Positions 1 to 8,889 of a stretch of DNA of 49,109 nucleotides are shown one piece after another. A program made the position numbers and the translations under genes. The DNA lies in assembly GCF_902374955.1 (NCBI RefSeq), contig NZ_CABKRX010000074.1, positions 1 through 49,109 of the forward strand. The letters run 5' to 3'. The notes beneath the pieces were generated by a model. It was not told the DNA's origin, searched no databases, and saw only the letters and a program-made list of their open reading frames with translations. The stretch is from Bacillus massilioanorexius (GTDB taxonomy: Bacteria; Bacillota; Bacilli; Bacillales; DSM-1321). The number at the start of each line of letters is the position of its first letter. Position 1 is the stretch's first letter.

Positions 1-40
1 ATAATGCCTTTTATCTCATTAAAAGGCATTATGCTTTTTT
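1..40 (+). terminator. Rho-independent terminator at window edge
   Basis: A perfect 12-bp inverted repeat (1-12 with 21-32, 8-base loop) is followed on the plus strand by six T residues at 35-40. The T run suits plus-strand transcription arriving from outside the window. The stem also lies just past the stop of yrrS on the minus strand, so it may serve both directions. Confidence 0.75.
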
Positions 41-48
41 GTACTTTA

Positions 49-729
49 TTATCTAATTTTATCGTTTTTGATTAGCTTTTCAACTTTAGAAGGCTTCCAC
101 CCTTCACCATCGACCCATTCAATATATACTCTAAAGGTTGCACTTTTATCCTTTGGTGATACTGTACCAATAGCTTTATTAGGCGCTCCTCCATTTCCAA
201 TCCACCATACAGATAAATTGTTTTCATCTATTCCTGCACCGTACGCTAACGCCCTCTCCATTTCTTTCCAATCTGTTGAATTTGAATTATAGTTAGTAGT
301 GTGTTCTCCTGTTTGCTCAGTTCCCACAGGCTTCCAATCCTGATTAGTATAAGTTTGTTCAACATTTGAGTCGCCACTATTTTCAATAACAGTTGGTTCC
401 CCTAAAGACTCATCCTTATCATCTTCTCCATCTTCATTTGGAGTCTCTTCTTCCTCATCCTCAACATCCGTATTATCATTGTGCTCTTCTTGTTTTGATT
501 CATGATTCACAGATTCTTCTTTATTTCCTTTTTCTTTATTTTGCTCGGATGTTTTTGGTTCTGAAGATGCAGAATTATCATCATCTTTACCAAGGAAAAT
601 CGATGCGCCCACGATAAGAATGGCCACAATTACAACCGTTAACAAAATGTTATATATGGTATTTGCTTTTCTTTTCTTCCCAATTTTCTCAGAACGTGTC
701 GAAATTCTTGAGGGTTTTTCTTCACTCAT
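49..729 (-). CDS. yrrS: YrrS family membrane-anchored protein (DUF1510)
   Basis: This 226-residue protein has a basic cytoplasmic N-terminus (KIGKKRKAN), one membrane segment at about residues 26-48, and a long acidic low-complexity linker rich in E, D, N and S. The C-terminal domain from about residue 125 (DWKPVGTEQTGEHTT onward) is typical of DUF1510. In B. subtilis, yrrS follows pbpI and both belong to the sigma-E mother-cell regulon; the same order is seen here. The biochemical role is unknown and a link to PbpI in the forespore envelope is inference. I chose the ATG at 729, which sits behind GGGGTGAT. A GTG at 738 overlaps that ribosome binding site and is unlikely to be used. Confidence 0.88.
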   Translation of the reverse strand: MSEEKPSRISTRSEKIGKKRKANTIYNILLTVVIVAILIVGASIFLGKDDDNSASSEPKTSEQNKEKGNKEESVNHESKQEEHNDNTDVEDEEEETPNEDGEDDKDESLGEPTVIENSGDSNVEQTYTNQDWKPVGTEQTGEHTTNYNSNSTDWKEMERALAYGAGIDENNLSVWWIGNGGAPNKAIGTVSPKDKSATFRVYIEWVDGEGWKPSKVEKLIKNDKIR

Positions 730-941
730 ATATATCACCCCATTTTTTTAATTCAGCTTCTATTGTAACATGCTCTCATTCTTATTTAATAGCAAATATA
801 TCTTTTCCATTAATCCATATCCATCGTTACTACTTTTAACGATATGCATCTAGATATCTTTTCACCCTACTAAAGTACCATTGTTTTAATGCACTGAATT
901 TATTAAAAAACAACAATCTTTCAGAAAACATCCAATACCAA

Positions 942-2710
942 TCATTCATTTTCTTTATTTTCCATTTCGTAGACCGTTTCAACTATTTTTTTCATAACAG
1001 TTGTTGCACTTTTTTCACTAGTATCAGCATCTAAACGAACAACTGCTACCGCATATTTTGGTTTTTCTGCTGGGAAGTATCCAGCAAACCACATATTCCA
1101 TTTACCTTCTTCTTTATTCGTTTGGGCAGTTCCAGTTTTTCCAGCAACATGAACAGGGAGTTGCTGAAGCATAGCAGCTGTTCCTTTTGTTTCTTGTACT
1201 ACACCATTTAGTAATCGTTTCAATTCTTTAGCTGTTGCAGGAGTATGATTGTATCACCCTTAATATCCTGATTTTTAAAAACGGCTGCCGTAGTTCCATT
1301 TGCATATTCAATCGATGATACAGCTTTAACCAACTTTTTTTCTCCATTTCTTGCAATAGTAGCCATCATATTCGCTACTGCTAATGGTGTGGCCTGTACA
1401 TTTTGTTGACCAATAGCTGTTTGTGCGATAAGTCTAGCATCTTTTTTATCCTCACTATCTTTTAACCATATTTGACCGTTTTCTTCTCCAAATAATTGCG
1501 TAACTGACGAATGAAAAATGTCGCCACTCCAACCTGATTTACCAACTAACTGCAGTTTTTTTGCATAGGCTTCTAGTAAATCAGGATCTTTATTAGAAAG
1601 ATTAATGGCCAAATCACTGAACGTTTTATTACAACTTTGAGAAAAGCTATCATAGAAATTCAAATACCCTAATGGTCTATTTGTATTAAGTGTCCCATCA
1701 AACTGCCTATTACAGTTATATGACGTATTCGGATTCACCATTTGTTCCTCAATAGCGGCTGCTGATACAATCGTTTTAAAAACAGATCCTAGTGTAGCTT
1801 GTGTTAACATTAAGTTTTTAGCTCCCACTCCTTTATTCGGATCTTTTTGATCAATGCTCGGACGTGAAACGGATGCGCGAATTTCACTTGACTCTATATC
1901 TATAATTATGAATCCACCTTTTTTAATTCCATACTCTGATGAGTCTACAATGTCTTCAGCTGCCTGCTGTAGTTTTTTGTCAAGCGTAGTGATAACTCGT
2001 ACAGGATATAGTTCGTTTCCCGGTGATAAATATTTTACATTAATCCCAAATAACGGTCCTCCAATCCCATCCACATGATAGACCAATCTCGATTCGCCCT
2101 CAGATAATAAATATGCGTCAAGCTGCTCCTGAAGACCTTTATCCCCTACCATTGTCATTGCCGGCAATTGGCGATCACCATATCGTTTCTTTTTGATATC
2201 AGCTGATCTTGTTAAGCCACCAATTAATTGCTCTGCTAAATGTTTTTTTAAGGGTAAAATTCGGTTTGTTGCAAACACACCAGGTATTTTTAATTCGTTA
2301 ATGTCTTCCATCTGTCGTTCACTCAGAACAATCGCTTTATTATTCCTTTCAAATACAAAAGGTTCCTTTGCGTTAGCAAGAGTAGTTTTAATCTCAGATG
2401 AAGATACACCAATAATATCAGCAAGTTTCTCTATGGGCCACTTCATATTATCTAAAAATGGAAATAGGATAAGGGTAGCCACTTGTTCATGATCAATAGG
2501 TTCACCAGATTGATCATAAAACTTACCACGCCCATCATCTAGAGCAATACTTTGAACTCGTTGATTTACACTTTCTTCAATTAAATTAATTTGATGATTT
2601 GAATAGGATTCTGTGCTCACTAGCTGAATTTGTACTAACCTAGCTAATAGCAAACAAAATATCAATAAAAAACCACTAGCTACGACAATTGCTCGATTTT
2701 TTTTCAGCAT
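942..2710 (-). pseudogene. pbpI: pbpI, penicillin-binding protein 4b, interrupted by a frameshift
   Basis: A class B penicillin-binding protein is split into two frames. The first part (from the ATG at 2710) has an N-terminal membrane anchor (about residues 8-27), the PBP dimerisation region, and the transpeptidase motifs SVFK (active-site Ser-Xaa-Xaa-Lys) and SCN. It runs out of frame near 1245 and stops at 1220 after ILLQQLKN. The other frame continues with TPATAKELKRLLNG and carries the third motif, KTGT (HVAGKTGTAQ), ending NEN. One missing base near 1243-1247 restores a protein of about 595 residues, close to the 584 of B. subtilis PbpI. As it stands, KTGT is cut off and the enzyme would be dead. 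A sequencing or assembly error is a real alternative. The neighbours greA (upstream) and yrrS (downstream) match B. subtilis. Confidence 0.88.
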
Positions 2711-2714
2711 AAAA

Positions 2715-2748
2715 AAACACCTCATCTTTCATTCTCGACGAGGTGTTT
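2715..2748 (-). terminator. greA terminator overlapping the pbpI ribosome binding site
   Basis: The nine-base arms AAACACCTC and GAGGTGTTT (2715-2723 with 2740-2748, 16-base loop) are followed on the minus strand by a run of T that reaches the pbpI ATG at 2710. The 3' arm contains GAGGTG, which is also the only good ribosome binding site for pbpI. The hairpin therefore looks like the greA terminator and would also hide the pbpI ribosome binding site. Confidence 0.75.
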
Positions 2749-2765
2749 GCATTTAAAACCTATAT

Positions 2766-3242
2766 TTATTTAACCGAAACGATTTTAACGTTCATTTCAC
2801 CAGCAGGAGTTTGTACAGTCACTTCTTCTCCAACTACTTTACCCAATAAACTACGCGCAATAGGTGAATCGTTTGAAATTTTTCCTTCAAAAGGATCTGC
2901 TTCAGCGCTACCAACAATCGTATAAGTTTCTTCGTCTCCATTTGGAAGTTCTACAAATGTAACCGATTTCCCAAGTGATACTTCGTCAGAATTAACTTCG
3001 CTTTCCTCTATGATTTTTGCATTGCGAATCATATTTTCAATTGTAGTAATACGTCCTTCTACGAAAGCTTGTTCTTCTTTTGCTGAATCATATTCAGAGT
3101 TCTCTGATAAATCACCAAAACTGCGTGCAATTTTAATACGTTCTACAACTTCTTTACGTTTTACTGATTTTAAATTTTCAAGTTCTTTTTCTAACTTGAG
3201 TTTTCCTTCTTTTGTCATTGGATAGACTTTTTCAATTGCCAA
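2766..3242 (-). CDS. greA: Transcription elongation factor GreA
   Basis: This is a full-length GreA of 158 residues. The N-terminal coiled-coil hairpin (about residues 12-75) reaches the RNA polymerase secondary channel, and its tip carries the acidic residues (DLSENSEYDSAKEEQ) that stimulate cleavage of backtracked RNA. The C-terminal FKBP-like domain runs from about 80 to 158. The gene starts with TTG at 3242, seven to nine bases behind AAGGAG; the residues that follow (AIEKVYPMT) match the family N-terminus, so this rare start is well supported. It sits downstream of udk and upstream of pbpI, with hairpins on both sides, suggesting its own transcript. Confidence 0.97.
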   Translation of the reverse strand: MAIEKVYPMTKEGKLKLEKELENLKSVKRKEVVERIKIARSFGDLSENSEYDSAKEEQAFVEGRITTIENMIRNAKIIEESEVNSDEVSLGKSVTFVELPNGDEETYTIVGSAEADPFEGKISNDSPIARSLLGKVVGEEVTVQTPAGEMNVKIVSVK

Positions 3243-3294
3243 GACCCTTCACTCCTTCTACGGATTCCTTTGAGCTATTTGCTCTTTTTCTGTA

Positions 3295-3341
3295 AATTAT
3301 GTAAAAATACATAATTGCGCGTCCTTTTGAAAAGGGCGCGC
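3295..3341 (-). terminator. Tandem hairpins between udk and greA
   Basis: The first hairpin on the minus strand is GC-rich (3317-3328 with 3330-3341, GCGCG cores, one mismatch). The second is AT-rich (AATTATGT at 3295-3302 with ACATAATT at 3309-3316). Together they look like a terminator for udk, although the T run is interrupted. They lie about 50 bases upstream of greA and could also act in its leader. Confidence 0.5.
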
Positions 3342-3438
3342 ATTTTACTCATGATAAAAATGATAGTAAATACTTTTTAGCAATCACCATTACCAAAATA
3401 ATCCATTAGTTAATATATACATTATACAAGTCATGTTA

Positions 3439-4074
3439 TTACAAAATTGTCTTTTGTTCAAGGATTGTTTTTATTTTCGTTACCATTAAATCGATTGCGA
3501 CATAATTATGACCACCTTCAGGTATGATTATGTCAGCGTATCTTTTTGTCGGTTCAATAAATTGATTATGCATCGGACGTACAACAGAAACATATTGATC
3601 AATCACTGATTCAATCGTACGACCTCTTTCTTGAATATCTCTTTGTAATCGACGTAAAATGCGAATATCCGCATCCGTATCTACAAACAATTTCATATCC
3701 ATCAAATCACGGAGTCTTTCATCTTCAAGAATAAGAATACCTTCTAAGATAATAACGTCTTTTGGCTCAACTTCGATCACATCATTAGAACGAGTGTGTA
3801 GAGCATAATCATACACAGGTTTTTCAATACTTTCGTAATTCAACAGTTTGTTAATATGCTCAATCAATAAATCATTATCAAACGCTAACGGATGATCATA
3901 ATTTGTTTTAAGTCTTTCTTCGAAAGGAAGATGACTTTGATCCTTATAATAATAATCTTGCTCTAGCATTAAGATTGAACGTCCTTCAAAGCTTTTGATA
4001 ATAGATTTAGTTACACTCGTTTTCCCTGAGCCCGAACCTCCTGCAACTCCTATAACGATGGGTTTTTTACTCAT
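3439..4074 (-). CDS. udk: Uridine kinase
   Basis: This 211-residue kinase phosphorylates uridine and cytidine to UMP and CMP in pyrimidine salvage, using ATP or GTP. The Walker A loop is GVAGGSGSGKTSVT at residues 9-22. The acceptor-side region (EQDYYYKDQSHL, NYDHPLAFD) and the lid arginines (RILRRLQRDIQERGR) fit the uridine kinase family. Its ribosome binding site (AAAGGAGCTC) overlaps the end of trhP2, so the two genes are translationally close and probably co-transcribed. The same order (yrrO-udk-greA) occurs in B. subtilis. Confidence 0.96.
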   Translation of the reverse strand: MSKKPIVIGVAGGSGSGKTSVTKSIIKSFEGRSILMLEQDYYYKDQSHLPFEERLKTNYDHPLAFDNDLLIEHINKLLNYESIEKPVYDYALHTRSNDVIEVEPKDVIILEGILILEDERLRDLMDMKLFVDTDADIRILRRLQRDIQERGRTIESVIDQYVSVVRPMHNQFIEPTKRYADIIIPEGGHNYVAIDLMVTKIKTILEQKTIL

Positions 4075-4081
4075 TTACTAT

Positions 4082-5353
4082 TTAGAGCTCCTTTCGCATC
4101 ATATTGAACGGATAAACTGGTTTTGTCATCTTAAATTTCACAATTTGAAGTGGATGACGAGCAGCATCTAGTTCAATTCCTTTTTCATCCCAGATTTTAT
4201 CAATTATATAAGTGAAGTTCTCAATTTCCGGTCCGAAAAACTCTACCTCATCGCCAGGTTTGAAATAATTTCTTTGTTGAAGAGTAACCATTTCAGTTTC
4301 TTTGTCGTAATCTAAAACCATGCCAACAAAGTCAAAAGTTGTCTTTTTGCTATGGTTCCCAAACATTTGCTCCTTATACCCTGGTACGCCTTCAAAGAAA
4401 GCTGGAGCAGTATCCCTGTTTGCGCATTTATCTAATTCATCAAGCCATTCTTGTTTTACAACAAAATTCTCTGGATCCGCGCAATATGCATCAATTACTT
4501 TACGATACACACTTACTACTGTAGCAACGTAATGAATCGATTTCATTCGTCCTTCGACTTTTAAGCTATCGATACCTAATTCAATCATTTGTGGAATAGA
4601 CTCAATTAGCTTTAAATCTTTTGGACTCATTGCAAATGGTTCATCTTCTTCAGAAAATAGAGCTTTTTCCCCTTCAGCATTATTTTCATATAAACCATAA
4701 TCCCAACGGCAAGACTGACAGCAACCTCCACGATTAGAATCGCGAGCTGTCATATGATTTGAAAGAGTACATCTCCCTGAATAGGCGATACACATTGCAC
4801 CATGCACAAAAGTTTCAATTTCAATATCCACTTTTTCTTTCATTTCTCGAATATCCTCAGCACTAGCCTCACGAGCTAAAACAACTCGATGCATACCTGC
4901 TTCTTTCCAGAACTCTACTGCTTTCCAGTTCGAAAGTGATTGCTGTGTGCTTAAATGAACTTCTACATTTGGTGCAACACGTCTACATGTTTCGATGATA
5001 AACGGATCAGCAACAATGATTCCCGCTACACCTGCTTCTTGTAATCCTGCAAGATACTCTTCTAATCCATCCATATTTTCATTGTGGGCATAAATATTAG
5101 TTGTTACATAGATTTTCGCACCATACTGATTTGCAAATTCTACGCCTTCTTTCATTTCTTCAAAAGTGAAATTCCCAGCGTTGGAACGAAGACCGTATTC
5201 TTGTCCACCAATATAAACCGCATCTGCTCCATAACGAACAGCAATCTTTAATTTTTCTAAATTACCTGCTGGAGCTAGTAATTCAGGTTTCTTCACAATT
5301 ACTCGTTTTCCATCAATAATCTCTGAGATTTTGTTGTTAGTAATAGCTTTCAA
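4082..5353 (-). CDS. trhP2: tRNA uridine(34) hydroxylase subunit, peptidase U32 family
   Basis: This 423-residue protein corresponds to B. subtilis YrrO (TrhP2). U32 proteins of this type perform prephenate-dependent hydroxylation of U34 to 5-hydroxyuridine in tRNA. Visible features are the N-terminal KPELLAPAGNLEKLK, the GADAVYIGG motif, and a cysteine cluster typical of the family (FVHGAMCIAYSGRC then GGCCQSCRW), thought to hold an iron-sulfur cluster. A C-terminal beta domain follows from about residue 335. Translation starts at TTG (5353), seven bases after GGAGG. It follows trhP1 by 26 bases and precedes udk by 7, so it is the third gene of the mo5U operon. Confidence 0.94.
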   Translation of the reverse strand: MKAITNNKISEIIDGKRVIVKKPELLAPAGNLEKLKIAVRYGADAVYIGGQEYGLRSNAGNFTFEEMKEGVEFANQYGAKIYVTTNIYAHNENMDGLEEYLAGLQEAGVAGIIVADPFIIETCRRVAPNVEVHLSTQQSLSNWKAVEFWKEAGMHRVVLAREASAEDIREMKEKVDIEIETFVHGAMCIAYSGRCTLSNHMTARDSNRGGCCQSCRWDYGLYENNAEGEKALFSEEDEPFAMSPKDLKLIESIPQMIELGIDSLKVEGRMKSIHYVATVVSVYRKVIDAYCADPENFVVKQEWLDELDKCANRDTAPAFFEGVPGYKEQMFGNHSKKTTFDFVGMVLDYDKETEMVTLQQRNYFKPGDEVEFFGPEIENFTYIIDKIWDEKGIELDAARHPLQIVKFKMTKPVYPFNMMRKEL

Positions 5354-5379
5354 GGCTATTCCTCCAATTCATTTATTCT

Positions 5380-6309
5380 TTAATAAACCGTTTCTTTAAA
5401 GAAAAATCCTGTATCTAAAGAACGATTAGCTGGTTGTATTGCTTCTATTTCATTTAATAATTGTTCTTTAACTTCATCATATCGATCGACATCTTCAACA
5501 CAAAGATCGATTGCCTTACGGTATAACTTTGTAACAGCAACTAAATATTCTTGGCTCTTCAAGATACCATCGATTTTAAAACTATCAACGCCTGTTTCAA
5601 TCATTTCCTGAAGTTCATCTATGATACATATATCATTCGGGCTCATGATATGAGTGCCGTTAAAGTCTTCAAATATCGGGTATTTATTATTTCTTTCTTC
5701 ATCATGTAAAAACATATTTCGCTTTTTCTCACTATTTTCGACTTTCAGTGATTTACCTTGATACTCGAAATAATTTCCTATTAATGTACGACGAGATTGA
5801 AACATACAAGTCATGCCATGAACTTGTACTTCTAGTTCTACCTTAGCATGCTCTGTCATTTCCACAATTGCATCCATATTAATTTCACGAGCTAAAACAG
5901 CTCGCTTAGCACCTTTTGTTCCCCAATAATTACATGTAAACCAATTTGTAGCAGTTGTTTCGGTATTCCAATGTAATTTCATTTCTGGAGCCACTTCTCT
6001 AGCGACCATTAATACAGCTGGATCACCAAAAATAATAGCGTCTGCATTCACTTCTTTAAGAAAACGTACATAATCAGGCAATTCATCCACTAAATTATTA
6101 TGAAAAATAGCATTCATCGCTACATATACCTTTTTACCATGCTGATGAGCAATCTCAATTGCGTTCTTTACCTCATCACGAGAAAATTCCCCTGCAAGAC
6201 GAAGACCATAACGCTGTTCTCCTACAACGAATGCGTCTGCACCGGCTTCAATCAACGGTAAAATATCTTGAACACTTGTTGGAGTAACGAGTAGTTCTGG
6301 TGTTTTCAT
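5380..6309 (-). CDS. trhP1: tRNA uridine(34) hydroxylase subunit, peptidase U32 family (short paralogue)
   Basis: Beginning at the ATG at 6309 (MKTPELLVTPTSVQDI), this is 309 residues, the length of B. subtilis YrrN (TrhP1). A longer reading starting at 6360 would overlap trmR and lacks a ribosome binding site; the chosen start sits behind GAGGTGAAGG. It is paralogous to the next gene (GADAFVVGEQRYGLRLAG, VHGMTCMFQSRRTLIGNY) but lacks the full cysteine cluster and the C-terminal domain. In B. subtilis TrhP1 and TrhP2 act together on tRNA U34, giving ho5U that TrmR then methylates. Confidence 0.93.
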   Translation of the reverse strand: MKTPELLVTPTSVQDILPLIEAGADAFVVGEQRYGLRLAGEFSRDEVKNAIEIAHQHGKKVYVAMNAIFHNNLVDELPDYVRFLKEVNADAIIFGDPAVLMVAREVAPEMKLHWNTETTATNWFTCNYWGTKGAKRAVLAREINMDAIVEMTEHAKVELEVQVHGMTCMFQSRRTLIGNYFEYQGKSLKVENSEKKRNMFLHDEERNNKYPIFEDFNGTHIMSPNDICIIDELQEMIETGVDSFKIDGILKSQEYLVAVTKLYRKAIDLCVEDVDRYDEVKEQLLNEIEAIQPANRSLDTGFFFKETVY

Positions 6310-6319
6310 TTCCTTCACC

Positions 6320-6967
6320 TCATTTATTTTTCTTTTTAGAAATAGCCATACCATCCCCAATAGGTAAGATTACTGTATGATAATCTGGATGTTCCATTAC
6401 CCAGCTATTAAAATGTTTAATTTTTCGCACCAGAGCTCTTGCTCTTCTATGACCAATCGATTCTTCCGGTGCTATTACTTTCTCTTTGAATAGCACATTA
6501 TCTGAAATAATGATACCTTCAGGCGAAAGAAATGGTTCAAACAGCTCGAAAAATTTTATATACTGGCCTTTTGCTGCGTCAATGAAAATGGCATCAAAAG
6601 GAGCAAATTTCTTTACTTCATCCGCTAATTCCAAAGCATCTCCTTCTAAAAGAGTTATATGACTCTCTTTTCCTGCCTCTTTTATAAAGGACCTAGCAGC
6701 TTTAATTCTTTCTGGGTGGCGTTCTAAAGTAACAATTCTAGCTTCAGGCAAAGCATCAGACATTCTTAAAGATGAATATCCAATTGCACTCCCCACTTCT
6801 AATATGGAAGTAGGACGATGAAGTCTTAAAAATTGTAAAAGAGCTTCCATCCCAATAATCTCCATTATCGGAACGTGATTTTCATGAGCATATTCTTCCA
6901 TCTTGCTGAAAAATTCATTTCTAGAAGGTGTTAAATCGACAAGATACTCATTGATTTTTTGATTCAT
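6320..6967 (-). CDS. trmR: tRNA 5-hydroxyuridine methyltransferase (TrmR)
   Basis: This 215-residue SAM-dependent O-methyltransferase of the catechol OMT-like class corresponds to B. subtilis YrrM, shown to convert ho5U34 to mo5U34 in tRNA. Motif I is ILEVGSAIGYSSLRM (residues 55-69). The acidic residue binding the SAM ribose lies in VTLERHPER. Motif FDAIFIDAAKGQYIKFFE carries the metal-binding Asp, and IISDNVLFKEKV follows. The start at 6967 has AAGGAG upstream. It heads trmR-trhP1-trhP2, which holds the whole pathway from uridine to 5-methoxyuridine. Confidence 0.94.
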   Translation of the reverse strand: MNQKINEYLVDLTPSRNEFFSKMEEYAHENHVPIMEIIGMEALLQFLRLHRPTSILEVGSAIGYSSLRMSDALPEARIVTLERHPERIKAARSFIKEAGKESHITLLEGDALELADEVKKFAPFDAIFIDAAKGQYIKFFELFEPFLSPEGIIISDNVLFKEKVIAPEESIGHRRARALVRKIKHFNSWVMEHPDYHTVILPIGDGMAISKKKNK

Positions 6968-6984
6968 TCTTACAACTCCTTATA

Positions 6985-7130
6985 AGAAAAGCGCAAGCGC
7001 CTTGTTCAATCCCAAACATCAAAAGGCAAATCCTTTCTAGCAGCCCACTCTTTTGACCTAAGAAGGATGAACTTTTGACCTTGAAGAGGGCTTTCAGGCG
7101 CTAGAACTAGACGATAAACCAAGCGCAAAG
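6985..7130. repeat. Dispersed Bacillaceae intergenic repeat (GCGCAAGCGCC type)
   Basis: The stretch starts AAAAGCGCAAGCGCCTTG and ends CAGGCGCTAGAACTAGAC followed by AAGCGCAAAG. From memory this matches a short imperfect element seen many times in Bacillus-group intergenic regions. The AGCGCC and GGCGCT ends can pair, with internal partial repeats around ACTTTTGACC. There is no coding potential. A much decayed fragment may lie at 21096-21125 (AAAAGCGTAAGTGCCTTTCG). Confidence 0.65.
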
Positions 7131-7192
7131 CTGTTAATGCACAGCCTCTTCACAAGTTGGAAACAACAACACTTAGCTGTCTTATCTCTTTG

Positions 7193-7216
7193 AAAAACCT
7201 CGGCATTATGCCGAGG
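7193..7216 (-). terminator. Terminator of mltG
   Basis: The arms CCTCGGC and GCCGAGG (7198-7204, 7210-7216) enclose a 5-base loop. On the minus strand they are followed by TTTTT at 7193-7197. It lies about 90 bases past the mltG stop. Confidence 0.85.
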
Positions 7217-7303
7217 AAAAAAGTAGTTTTGCCTTATTTTCATACAAACTTTTACTATTGTAACATAATCACACAGTCAAAGTGAAATAGTCTTAACCAT
7301 TCA

Positions 7304-8434
7304 TTATTTGTTAGTAATATGTTCAGCTACCAATTTATTATGCTCTTCTAATGTTTTAGAGAAGAACGTTTCGCCTTCTTTGTTTGCTACAAAAAATAAA
7401 TAATCTGTTTCGTCAGGTGATAAAGCGGCTTCTATAGAAGTAATACCTGCATTTGAAATCGGCCCAGGTGTTAAACCTGTATTCATATACGTATTATATG
7501 GATCATCAATCTTTAGATCTTTATAGTAGGTCCTTTTTATATGTTCGCCCTTGGCATAAGCAATAGTTGGATCTGTTTGCAATGGCATATTAATTTTCAA
7601 GCGATTATAAAATACTGAAGCAATTTGACCACGATCTGTTTTTCCCGTTGCTTCTTCTTCAATTAATGAAGCCATTGTTAACAATTTATGAACCGTGAAT
7701 TTCTTCTCTTCCATTTGCTCTTTATATGGTTCGAGAACTTTTGATGTTTTGTCTAGCATGTCCTCCACGATTGACTCTAATGTTGGATTTTCTTCATAAA
7801 ACTCATAAGTAGCAGGATATAAATAACCTTCCAAAGGATATTTAATGTTAGCACCATTAATTTCTGATGTTAATAATTCAGGGTATTTTTCTTGCATACT
7901 TGCCACAAATTCTTTACTATTTAACTTTTCAAAAATGACTTTTTCATCTTGAGATGTCTTATCAGCTATAATTTTAGCTATTTCTTTTAATTGCATACCT
8001 TCAGGAATAGTCATCTTAAATACTGCTTCCTGCATAAGCTTACCAGTCTGAATGGTCTTAATAATCTCATCTAAAGTCATAGACTGTGACAATTCATATT
8101 TACCGGCTTGAAAATTCGACTCATTCCGAAACTTAATATAATATTTAAATACTTTTGCATTTTTTATAATATTATTTTCAGCGAGAATATTTGAAATAGA
8201 TGTTGTAGAAGAGCCAATAGGAATTTCTACTGTTCGTAGCTCTTTATTATCAGGATCAACAGGTTTTAGAGCAGATTGAACATAGAAGTAAGCTCCAACT
8301 CCTGTTAATAAAAATACAACTAAGATTGATATAGCTATAATAAAAACAATTTTCCTTACTGTTTTGGCTTCATTTTGCCTTTCAGCAAGGTTTTTGATCA
8401 TTTCTTCTTTTTTTGAAGATTTATTTTCCGTCAT
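7304..8434 (-). CDS. mltG: Endolytic peptidoglycan transglycosylase MltG
   Basis: This 376-residue protein (B. subtilis YrrL) is expected to cleave nascent glycan strands at the membrane and set their length. A basic cytoplasmic tail precedes one membrane helix at about residues 28-52. A LysM-like region (VEIPIGSSTTSISNILAENNII) follows, then the YceG catalytic domain with the Glu of LTMASLIEEEATGKTDRGQIASVFYNRL and the conserved LQTDPTIAYA, YNTYMNTGLTPGPISNAG motifs. The start is behind GGGGGGA. It has its own terminator, and about 300 bases with a repeat separate it from trmR. Confidence 0.95.
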   Translation of the reverse strand: MTENKSSKKEEMIKNLAERQNEAKTVRKIVFIIAISILVVFLLTGVGAYFYVQSALKPVDPDNKELRTVEIPIGSSTTSISNILAENNIIKNAKVFKYYIKFRNESNFQAGKYELSQSMTLDEIIKTIQTGKLMQEAVFKMTIPEGMQLKEIAKIIADKTSQDEKVIFEKLNSKEFVASMQEKYPELLTSEINGANIKYPLEGYLYPATYEFYEENPTLESIVEDMLDKTSKVLEPYKEQMEEKKFTVHKLLTMASLIEEEATGKTDRGQIASVFYNRLKINMPLQTDPTIAYAKGEHIKRTYYKDLKIDDPYNTYMNTGLTPGPISNAGITSIEAALSPDETDYLFFVANKEGETFFSKTLEEHNKLVAEHITNK

Positions 8435-8786
8435 TAACGTCCCCCCGAATTCTACAAAGACCGCATTTCTAGTTATACGTTATTCTTTTATACTTTTTTG
8501 AAAAACGGATTATCCTTCTTTTTACACACTACAAACAACATTATACTAAAAATGACACAAAATTACACAGCATTCCTCATTTTTTTCAAGTAAGATAAAC
8601 TGTTATCGCTCTTGTCAGGTTATACTAAACCCATCTCTATCTATAAACGAATTCCTTCTATCTATCTCATGTATTAAGATTTTGTCCAAAAGAAAGCATT
8701 CGACATTTTCCGTAAAAACATCTGCTATACCGCTGTAGCGATCAGCTATTAATTGAAAAGAATGTTGCCTATGAACAAATAAATAA

Positions 8787-8837
8787 TATAAGCTCAATTA
8801 CATTCCGCTTCAGGATGCTCGCGCTCGAAATCATCCT
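8787..8837. repeat. Decayed dispersed repeat, second type, copy A
   Basis: The segment AAGCTCAATTACATTCCGCT followed by TCAGGATGCTCGC resembles two other intergenic segments here, near 24394 (GGCTCAATTGAATTTCACTC, GGACGCTCGC) and 39222 (GGCTGAGTTGAATTCGTTTC, GGAGTCTCGC). All three are degenerate. The order (GGCTsAATTGAATT, then CAGGAnnCTCGC) is like a common Bacillaceae intergenic repeat. Confidence 0.5.
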
Positions 8838-8889
8838 TTTTTATCTAATGAACTTTATAAAAAATAACAAACATTTAAAAAATCGCATA

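Noticed and set aside
8615..8797. A 60-codon open frame between mltG and yrzB
   Set aside because: No ribosome binding site, no family resemblance, and it borders a decayed repeat; probably chance.
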